Assembly (NCBI RefSeq): GCF_001983105.1
Contig: NZ_MOMC01000022.1
Span: 191,548 to 200,470 of the forward strand
DNA length: 8,923 bases
Source: Pseudofrankia asymbiotica
GTDB taxonomy: Bacteria; Actinomycetota; Actinomycetes; Frankiales; Frankiaceae
Reading direction: 5' to 3'
A program made the position numbers and the translations under genes. The notes under the pieces were generated by a model. It was not told the DNA's origin and did not search any database. It saw only the letters and a program-made list of their open reading frames with translations. This document shows, piece after piece, positions 1 through 5,370 of the stretch (the first letter of the stretch is position 1; each line of letters begins with the position of its first letter).

Positions 1-921
1 TTCCGCGGCCCGGAGGCGCGCCTGGAGCTCCTGAACGAGCAGGGCGTCGACCGGACGCTGATGTTCCCGACGCTCGCCAGCCTCGTCGAGGAGCGGATGC
101 GCGACGACCCGGACCTGATCCACGCGGTCGTCCACTCGCTCAACGAGTGGATGTACGAGACGTGGCAGTTCAACTACGAGGACCGGATCTTCACCACGCC
201 GGTCATCACCCTGCCGATCGTGGACAAGGCCCTCGAGGAGCTCGACTGGGTGATCGAGCGCGGCGCCAAGGTCGTGCTGATCCGGCCCGCGCCGGTGCCC
301 GGCTTCCGGGGCTCGCGGTCCTTCGGCTTCGAAGAGTTCGACCCGGTGTGGCAGAAGATCGTCGACAACAACCTGATCGTCGGCATGCACTCGTCCGACT
401 CGGGCTACGAGCGCTACACCAACGACTGGTACGGCAACAACAGCGAGTTCCTGCCGTTCCAGCCGCAGGCGTTCCGGATGCTGTCCGCGTGGCGCCCGAT
501 CGAGGACTCCGTGGCGGCGCTGGCCTGCCACGGCGCGCTCACCCGGTTCCCGGACCTGAAGGTCGCCGTCATCGAGAACGGCGCGGCCTGGGTGGCGCCG
601 CTGATGAAGGCGCTGAAGGACCTCTACAAGAAGATGCCGCAGGACTTCCCGGAGAACCCGGTCGAGGCCATCCGCCGCTCCATCTACATCTCCCCGTTCT
701 GGGAGGAGAACTACCTCGACCTGGCCGAGCTTCTCGGCGAGGAGCACGTCCTGTTCGGGTCGGACTACCCGCACCCGGAGGGCCTGGCCGAGCCGGCGAA
801 GTACGCCGAGGATCTGGCGGCCTACGTCGACGACGACGAGAAGATCGCCAAGTTCATGGGCGGCAACCTCGCCAACCTGATGGGCTACCCGGCCAAGCTC
901 GAGAGCCCCGCCAGCGTCTGA
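1..921 (+). CDS. Amidohydrolase family 2 (ACMSD-like) protein, 5' end missing
   Basis: The reading frame is open from base 1, so the true start lies outside the window; 306 residues are visible. The methionine at base 61 is internal, because the residues before it (ending GVDRTLMFP) continue the family pattern. The N-terminal metal-binding HxH that this TIM-barrel metal-dependent family normally carries would lie upstream and is not seen. Visible family marks are GMHSSD (visible residues about 128-133, likely metal/substrate histidine), the conserved segment ACHGALTRFPDLKVAVIENG (about 175-194), and FGSDYPHPEG (about 252-261), whose Asp is the usual catalytic/metal residue. Relatives hydrolyse or decarboxylate cyclic or aromatic acids (ACMSD, gamma-resorcylate decarboxylase), and uncharacterised paralogues are common in actinobacterial catabolic clusters. 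It ends before a strong hairpin, so it closes an operon from the left. The substrate is unknown; the family call is firm. Confidence 0.9.
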   Translation, partial: FRGPEARLELLNEQGVDRTLMFPTLASLVEERMRDDPDLIHAVVHSLNEWMYETWQFNYEDRIFTTPVITLPIVDKALEELDWVIERGAKVVLIRPAPVPGFRGSRSFGFEEFDPVWQKIVDNNLIVGMHSSDSGYERYTNDWYGNNSEFLPFQPQAFRMLSAWRPIEDSVAALACHGALTRFPDLKVAVIENGAAWVAPLMKALKDLYKKMPQDFPENPVEAIRRSIYISPFWEENYLDLAELLGEEHVLFGSDYPHPEGLAEPAKYAEDLAAYVDDDEKIAKFMGGNLANLMGYPAKLESPASV

Positions 922-967
922 CCGCTGACGGGAGCCGCTCGGTCCCAGGAAAGTCCGTGACCGTGAT

Positions 968-1006
968 GCCGGCCGGTCTCGCGTCTGTGACGCGAGACCG
1001 GCCGGC
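968..1006. terminator. Bidirectional hairpin terminator candidate
   Basis: A perfect 18-bp inverted repeat (left arm starts GCCGGCCGGTCTCGCG) encloses a 3-nt loop TGT. It lies in the 112-bp gap between the convergent amidohydrolase (+) and TetR (-) genes, the place expected for a shared terminator. There is no T-tract on either side, so it would be a U-less hairpin of the type often proposed in high-GC actinobacteria. The structure is seen directly; the function is inferred from position. Confidence 0.7.
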
Positions 1007-1033
1007 GCCGTTCCCGGGGCGGCCGGAGCCTGG

Positions 1034-2410
1034 TCAGGACGACTGCCGGGTGCCGAGCAGGCCGCGTTCGATCACCAGGGCGGCGGCCTCCAGGGTCTCG
1101 GCCGAGCGGTGCCCGCCGCCGAACACGTCCAACAGCGCCATCGTCACGATCGCCTCGGCGTCGACGTCGCCGAAGCCGCGAGGCACCAGGAAGTGCGCGA
1201 GCTGGCGCCGGCCCCAGTCGAGGGCGGCGGCCGCGTCGGTACCGAGCGCCGCCTCGTGCAGCGTCGCGTCGATCCAGATCCTGATGATCCCGGCCTCGGA
1301 GACCTGGATCTTGTTGTACGTGCGCAGCCAGTCCCGCAGGGTCTCCGTCGACCAGGCCTGCTCCGACCCGGGAGCGGGCGGGGTGGGGATCGCGGCGAGT
1401 GTGCCGGACAGCGGCGCCATCGCGGCCAGCACGAGCGTGCGCGCGAGGTCGGCCTTGTTCGCGAAGTACCGGTAGAAGATTCCGTGTGACAGACCGGCGG
1501 CCTCGGCGACGTCATCGACCCGGGCGCCGTGGTAGCCGCGCTTGGTGAAGACCTCGTACCCGGCCGAGAGCAGCGCGTCGTACGTGGCCCGCGCGGCGTC
1601 GGTGAGCGCGGAGCGCTGGCCCGGCGCCCCGGCCGCCCGGCGGTCGAAGTCGATGAGCGGCGCCGCGTCGGTGTCGCGGCCGCGCGCGTTCACGTCGGGG
1701 ATGAGCCCGAAGAGGGCGCGGTGGATGACGTCCGCGAGCGCGTCGTCGACCCGCGCGCGTGGGTACGCCCGCGGGGCCGCGCGGCGCAGGATCTCGGCCG
1801 AGTAGAAGGTGCGGGCCGTGGCGCCGAGGAGAAGGCCGATCACGCCGTCGGCATCGTGCGGGGCAAGCGTCGTCGCGGTGAGCCTGGACCGGATCAGCGC
1901 GATGTTCGCCGTCGCCGCCTGCACGTTCAGCGCCTTGAGGCTCGGGGTCTCCCTGGCCGCGCTCTCGAAGACGTGGAACACCGCGCCGAAGTGCTCGTAG
2001 ATGTCCGCGTACCGTTCCACCCACTCGCGGATCGCCGCCCAGCCCGCCGCGTCCGGGGTGAGCGGCCCCAGCGCCTCGACGGAGGCGCCGACCTGGCGAG
2101 TGACCTGCCCGGCCAGATACCGAAGCACGTCCTCCTTGCTGGAGAAGTACTGGTAGAACGCCACCCGCGAGCAGCCGGCGCGCCTGGCGAGGTCGGCGAT
2201 GCTGGCGGTGTGGTAGCCGCCCTCGCCGAAGACCTGCAGCGCCGCCGCCACGATGCGCTGCTGGGTGAGCCGCCCGCGCTGACCGACCGTGGGGTTGTCG
2301 GCGAACGGGACGCGGCGGGCGATCGACTCCGGCGCGGATGCCCCTGCTGCGTCGACGATGGGTGCCCGGTCCACGGGCCGGCCCGCTGAGCGGGTCGGAT
2401 CGCTCGTCAT
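1034..2410 (-). CDS. TetR/AcrR-type regulator with two tandem TetR domains
   Basis: This 458-residue protein is about twice the usual TetR length (190-220) and carries two full TetR N-terminal helix-turn-helix regions. The first spans about residues 49-98 (TQQRIVAAALQVFGEGGYHT, then CSRVAFYQYFSSKEDV at 80-95). The second spans about 273-325 (ARATYDALLSAGYEVFTKRGYH, then LSHGIFYRYFANKADL at 307-322). Each is followed by a helical region resembling a ligand/dimerisation domain (about 100-235 and 330-450). One chain could therefore act as a built-in dimer with non-identical recognition helices (SRVAFYQYF versus SHGIFYRYF). The first ~45 residues look disordered. The ATG start has only a poor Shine-Dalgarno (AGGA very close), and a -10-like box lies just upstream, so the mRNA may be leaderless. 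It sits downstream of the CoA-transferase in the same orientation and probably represses the local divergent genes. The ligand is unknown, possibly an acyl-CoA. Confidence 0.9.
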   Translation of the reverse strand: MTSDPTRSAGRPVDRAPIVDAAGASAPESIARRVPFADNPTVGQRGRLTQQRIVAAALQVFGEGGYHTASIADLARRAGCSRVAFYQYFSSKEDVLRYLAGQVTRQVGASVEALGPLTPDAAGWAAIREWVERYADIYEHFGAVFHVFESAARETPSLKALNVQAATANIALIRSRLTATTLAPHDADGVIGLLLGATARTFYSAEILRRAAPRAYPRARVDDALADVIHRALFGLIPDVNARGRDTDAAPLIDFDRRAAGAPGQRSALTDAARATYDALLSAGYEVFTKRGYHGARVDDVAEAAGLSHGIFYRYFANKADLARTLVLAAMAPLSGTLAAIPTPPAPGSEQAWSTETLRDWLRTYNKIQVSEAGIIRIWIDATLHEAALGTDAAAALDWGRRQLAHFLVPRGFGDVDAEAIVTMALLDVFGGGHRSAETLEAAALVIERGLLGTRQSS

Positions 2411-2419
2411 GATCCTGTC

Positions 2420-2425
2420 AGTATC
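2420..2425 (-). promoter_or_regulatory. Possible -10 box for the TetR gene (leaderless start)
   Basis: On the minus strand GATACT lies 9 nt before the ATG, in an AT-richer patch (2416-2431) that stands out from the GC-rich surroundings. Transcription starting about 7 nt downstream would begin almost at the ATG, which would fit the lack of a good ribosome binding site. No convincing -35 hexamer is visible. This is a weak call. Confidence 0.3.
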
Positions 2426-2486
2426 TCAAATGGAACGGGCGCGAACGTGCGGACTTCACCGGCTGTCTGGAGCGTGTGACGAACGC

Positions 2487-2504
2487 CTGGCCAACACGGG
2501 CCAG
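2487..2504. repeat. Inverted repeat upstream of TetR gene
   Basis: CTGGCC and GGCCAG (6-bp arms, 6-nt spacer AACACG) lie about 77 bp upstream of the TetR start codon. It could be an operator for autoregulation or a chance repeat in GC-rich DNA. It shares no sequence with the AT-rich palindrome at 5128-5143. Confidence 0.3.
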
Positions 2505-2544
2505 CACGCGAGGGGCCGGCCGTGAAGCCGGCGACCGGCCGCGA

Positions 2545-2579
2545 GCCCGGCCTGGGAACGGTCGGGCCCACGGCCGGGC
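2545..2579 (-). terminator. Hairpin just after the CoA-transferase stop codon
   Basis: GCCCGGCC (2545-2552) pairs with GGCCGGGC (2572-2579), and the stem continues inward as TGGG/CCCA with one bulged base. The result is a 12-bp stem with a 10-nt loop. It begins 4 nt after the CoA-transferase stop codon on the minus strand, so it is well placed as a terminator or attenuator between that gene and the TetR gene. No U-tract follows. A second short hairpin (GCCGGC arms at 2515-2520 and 2527-2532) lies further downstream. Confidence 0.45.
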
Positions 2580-2583
2580 GGCG

Positions 2584-5070
2584 TCAGCCGGGCGTGCCGA
2601 CGGCGCGCGGCGCGTCGGCGGGGATCGCGCCGGCGGCGGCGAGGGCCGCGCGGGCGTCCGCGTCGAAGCCGGCGGCGTCGAGGACCTCGGTGGTGTGCTC
2701 ACCGAGGCCGGGGATCGAGACCCGCACGGCGGGGCGGGGCTCGGGGCCCAGGCGCAGCGCGAACCCGGGCTGCTCGGTCAGGCCGCGCGCTCCCCAGTCG
2801 AAGGCGACGGTGCGGCCGAGCTCGCGGTCCACCGGGTCGTCGACGATGTTCGCGACGAAGCCCGACCTGTCCACCTCGGCGACCAGCTCCGCCGGCACGC
2901 CGGCCGCGCGCAGCCGGGCCGCCCAGGCCGCCGCGCCACCCTCGCGGAAGGCGGCCTCGAGGATCTCCTCGGCGGGCTGGTGCTCGCCCGACCGGGTCCG
3001 CAGCGGTGGCGGCGTCGCGGGCAGGTTCGCGAGCAGTGACCCCCGCCCCGCCGGCAGGCCGGCCGTGACGGCGTCGCGCAGGCGCCCCCACGCCTCGGCG
3101 TCCGGGACCGCGAGGGCGAGCCAGGCACCGTCACCGGCCTGGTAGATCCGGTAGGCCGCGCCGTAGCCGGTCTGCTCGGCGTCGAGCACCGGCCCGGCGA
3201 CCACCGTGGCCTCGCCGGCCGGCACGCCGTCCGAGCCCGGGCCGCCCGGGCCGCTCGTGCCGCTCGTGCCGGCCAGGTCGGCCAAGTGGCTCGTGCCGGC
3301 CGGGTCGGCGGCATAGGCGACGAACGCGCCGGACTTCAGCATCAGGCCGGCCCCGAGCAGCGACGTGCTGACGGACTGCCCGCCGCCGTGACGGCGGCGC
3401 GCGTACAGGCCCGCGAGGATCCCACAGGCCGCGACCCAGCCGCTCGCCGAGTCGATCGCGCCCCAGACGAGGAACGTCGGCGGCCGGCCCGCACCGCCCT
3501 GGGAGCCCTCGACGCCGGAGAGCGCCTGCATCAGGTGGTCGTTGGCCGGCAGCTTCGCGCGCGGGCCGGTCGCGCCGAAGCCGCTCGCGTGGCAGTAGAC
3601 GGCGTTCGGGTTGGCCGCCCGAACGGTGGCCTCGTCGTAGCCGAGCCGCTCGGCGAGCCCCACCCGCGCGTTGTGGTGGACGACGTCGCTGTCGCGGAAG
3701 AGCGCGGCGAGCACGCCCGCGGCGCCGGGTGCCTTCAGGTCGAGCGCGGCGGCCCGCTTGCCGCGCTGGCCGGCGGCGAACATGGGCTCCATGTTCCGGT
3801 GGATGTCGCCGGTCAGCGGCTCGACCTTGACGACGTCTGCGCCGAGCTCCGCCAGCACCGCGGTCGCGACCGGCCCGGCGAGGTAGGCGGACAGGTCGAG
3901 CACACGAACGCCCGACAGCAGCCGCCCGGAACCCGCCGCGGCACCGCCGGCTGGCGCGGGCGCGTCAGGCACGCCGGGGGCGCCGGCCTGGCCCGCCGGG
4001 GTGACGCGCGCGATCGGGCCGAGGACGCCGATCCGGCCGTAGGCCGGGTCGGCGTGGCTGACGGCGAGCCCGGTGCGGCGCACGTGGTCGTCCAGGAGCG
4101 CCTCGCCGGGGCGCAGCACCGGCTCGCAGCGGAAGTTGTGGCCGGCGAGGTCGGCGAGCCAGGCGGCGCGGGGGCGGCTGGCGATCGCCTCGGCCCAGCG
4201 GATGCCGCGCTCGACCATCTCGCCGCTCATCATGTCGGCGTTGTAGCCGCGCTCGCTCGGTGGTTCGCCGAGGAACGCGAGGAACTCCTCGTAGGCGCCC
4301 TTGGCGCCGAACCAGAGCTGGATGTACTCGCCGTCGGCGCACCGGTAGGCGAGGGTCTCCTGGGGGCCCTGGTCATGCCAGAGCAGCTTCGTCGTGGGGG
4401 AGGGGTGCTCGACCCGCCCGATGATCATTGGGAGGATCGCGCGCAGGCCGTCGGCGAGCGAGGTCTCCGCCCAGCCACCGCGCCCGGTCGCGGCCCGCTC
4501 GTAGAGCCCGGCGAGCGCCCCGACCGTCGCCGCGAGCCCCGCGCCCGCGCTCGCGATCGCGAGGTCGGGGAACGCCGGGCGGCCGGGCTGGTGGCACCGG
4601 ATCTGGGTGAGCAGCCCGGTGCGGGCGGCGAGCAGCAGCTCCAGGTCGGCGAGCGCGCCGCGAGCGGTGTGGCTGGGCCGGGTGCGGACCACCACCAGGG
4701 CCGGGTTGGCGCGGGCGAGGTCCGGGTAGCCGAGCCCGCGGCGCTCGATCGCCTTCTCCGGGCCGTTGAGGAACAGGACGTCGGCGGACCTGGCGAGCGC
4801 CGCGGCCGTCGCCGCCGCGCCGTCGGGGTCCGCGTCGTCGTCGACGTCGACGATCTCCTTCCCGCGGTCCCAGACGCGGGCGAACTCCACCCCGGTGTCG
4901 AGCGTCGGCCGGCGGCCGGAGCGGACCCGGGTCACCTCGGCGCCGAAGTCGCGTAACAGCGCGCCCGGCAGGCTGCCGGCCAGGCCGGCTCCGACCACGC
5001 TGGTACCGAAAGCGACCTCGACGACCCGTACGCCGGACAGGGGACCCTGACCCGTCGTCTCGGTGGTCAT
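2584..5070 (-). CDS. Tandem class III CoA-transferase (CaiB/BaiF), two fused halves
   Basis: This 828-residue protein is twice the usual ~400. Two homologous CaiB/BaiF halves start with LSGVRVVEVAFG (residues 11-22) and LLSGVRVLDLSAYLAGP (384-400), joined by an Ala/Pro/Gly-rich linker (about 358-383). Class III enzymes move CoA between carboxylic acids through an aspartyl-CoA thioester. In the second half that Asp is present (D540 in GAIDSASG, after GRPPTFLVW). Aligning the first half on GRPAF...LAGLY puts Ser174 there (LAIASAGAG), so the first half probably lacks chemistry. The second half also holds a low-complexity insert rich in Gly, Ser, Thr and Pro (about 594-618). A good Shine-Dalgarno (GGAGGGAG) lies about 8 nt before the ATG. 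The gene is divergent from the P450 operon. It likely activates a carboxylic acid of the local pathway as its CoA ester; donor and acceptor are unknown. Confidence 0.92.
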   Translation of the reverse strand: MTTETTGQGPLSGVRVVEVAFGTSVVGAGLAGSLPGALLRDFGAEVTRVRSGRRPTLDTGVEFARVWDRGKEIVDVDDDADPDGAAATAAALARSADVLFLNGPEKAIERRGLGYPDLARANPALVVVRTRPSHTARGALADLELLLAARTGLLTQIRCHQPGRPAFPDLAIASAGAGLAATVGALAGLYERAATGRGGWAETSLADGLRAILPMIIGRVEHPSPTTKLLWHDQGPQETLAYRCADGEYIQLWFGAKGAYEEFLAFLGEPPSERGYNADMMSGEMVERGIRWAEAIASRPRAAWLADLAGHNFRCEPVLRPGEALLDDHVRRTGLAVSHADPAYGRIGVLGPIARVTPAGQAGAPGVPDAPAPAGGAAAGSGRLLSGVRVLDLSAYLAGPVATAVLAELGADVVKVEPLTGDIHRNMEPMFAAGQRGKRAAALDLKAPGAAGVLAALFRDSDVVHHNARVGLAERLGYDEATVRAANPNAVYCHASGFGATGPRAKLPANDHLMQALSGVEGSQGGAGRPPTFLVWGAIDSASGWVAACGILAGLYARRRHGGGQSVSTSLLGAGLMLKSGAFVAYAADPAGTSHLADLAGTSGTSGPGGPGSDGVPAGEATVVAGPVLDAEQTGYGAAYRIYQAGDGAWLALAVPDAEAWGRLRDAVTAGLPAGRGSLLANLPATPPPLRTRSGEHQPAEEILEAAFREGGAAAWAARLRAAGVPAELVAEVDRSGFVANIVDDPVDRELGRTVAFDWGARGLTEQPGFALRLGPEPRPAVRVSIPGLGEHTTEVLDAAGFDADARAALAAAGAIPADAPRAVGTPG

Positions 5071-5076
5071 CCGCGC

Positions 5077-5083
5077 TCCCTCC
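5077..5083 (-). promoter_or_regulatory. Ribosome binding site of the CoA-transferase gene
   Basis: On the minus strand GGAGGGA lies 6-8 nt before the ATG at 5070. It supports this start over the ATG at 5143-5141, which lies inside the palindrome, has no Shine-Dalgarno and belongs to a different frame. Confidence 0.7.
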
Positions 5084-5091
5084 GCCTCGCG

Positions 5092-5114
5092 GCGGCCAGC
5101 ACGGGGCTGGCCGC
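5092..5114 (-). promoter_or_regulatory. Hairpin in the CoA-transferase leader
   Basis: GCGGCCAGC and GCTGGCCGC form a perfect 9-bp stem with a 5-nt loop. On the minus strand it lies between the AT-rich promoter/operator island and the Shine-Dalgarno, ending 8 nt upstream of the latter. It may be a structured 5' leader that stabilises mRNA or tunes translation, or a second protein-binding site. Only the structure is certain. Confidence 0.4.
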
Positions 5115-5117
5115 GGA

Positions 5118-5125
5118 TTTATCAT
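5118..5125. promoter_or_regulatory. AT-rich core promoter candidate(s), divergent
   Basis: Within the AT-rich island, + strand TATCAT (5120-5125) matches five of six bases of the TATAAT -10 consensus. Minus strand GATAAA (5123-5118) matches four of six. No clear -35 hexamer accompanies either. A minus-strand start from here would give a leader of about 40 nt for the CoA-transferase; a plus-strand start would give about 240 nt for the P450. Confidence 0.35.
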
Positions 5126-5131
5126 TAATGA
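5122..5131. repeat. Small palindrome TCATTAATGA overlapping the main operator
   Basis: This is a perfect 10-bp palindrome that shares bases 5128-5131 with the 16-bp palindrome to its right. The two together give three TCAT/ATGA elements in 22 bp, suggesting a composite protein-binding site overlapping the core promoter. Confidence 0.45.
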
Positions 5132-5143
5132 GTAAATACTCAT
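5128..5143. promoter_or_regulatory. Perfect palindrome ATGAGTAAATACTCAT, probable TetR-type operator
   Basis: Two perfect 7-bp arms (ATGAGTA/TACTCAT) flank a 2-bp AA centre. The site is strikingly AT-rich in a GC-rich region and is placed between the divergent CoA-transferase and P450 genes. Size and symmetry suit a TetR dimer site, and the tandem TetR protein encoded nearby is the natural candidate. Overlap with the only plausible -10 boxes suggests repression of one or both directions. The palindrome is seen; the binding protein is inferred. Confidence 0.65.
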
Positions 5144-5181
5144 CGGCCGGTACGGGTGCGCGCAACAGGCGACCCGCCCTT

Positions 5182-5203
5182 CGTGCGTGCGCGTGCGCGT
5201 GCG
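5182..5203. other. 22-nt alternating pyrimidine-purine tract
   Basis: Every step from 5182 to 5203 alternates pyrimidine and purine, made of CG and TG dinucleotides. Such tracts can adopt Z-DNA under negative supercoiling. It lies in the divergent intergenic region about 40 bp to the P450 side of the palindrome. Apart from this tract, bases 5144-5370 show no gene. Confidence 0.4.
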
Positions 5204-5356
5204 GCCGAGGGTGGTCGGCGGCTCCGTCGGCGACGGGCCGGCCCGCGGTCGAGGCGTCCGTCGCGGTTGCCCCGGCCTTCATATCGGTGACATGCTGCTG
5301 CCACGAATGTGGGCTTGACGGCTGCCGTGGCGGTCGGTCGGTGCTCCGGGGCTGAT

Positions 5357-5361
5357 GGAGG
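5357..5361 (+). promoter_or_regulatory. Ribosome binding site of the P450 gene
   Basis: GGAGG lies 9 nt before the GTG at 5371 and supports that start. The ATG at 5355 overlaps it but is in a different frame and opens only a shadow reading frame. Confidence 0.6.
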
Positions 5362-5370
5362 CGTTCAGGC

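Noticed and set aside
147..1475. Long + strand open frame (442 codons) crossing the amidohydrolase and the TetR 3' end
   Set aside because: It is Arg/Pro/Gly-rich with no family pattern, crosses the terminator hairpin and overlaps two clear genes; a high-GC shadow frame.
1529..2389. + strand open frame antisense to the TetR gene
   Set aside because: No domain resemblance; complete overlap with a well-supported TetR protein.
3286..4956. Long + strand open frame (556 codons) antisense to the CoA-transferase
   Set aside because: Composition is Arg/Ala/Gly-rich without recognisable domains, and the opposite strand encodes a clear CaiB/BaiF protein; expected artefact of GC-biased third positions.
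4373..5143. Minus strand frame starting with the ATG inside the palindrome
   Set aside because: It runs out of frame with the CoA-transferase, becomes Arg/Gly/Pro-rich and has no ribosome binding site.
5315..5320. TTGACG as a -35 box for the P450 gene
   Set aside because: No -10-like hexamer is found 16-19 bp downstream, so a promoter cannot be supported here.
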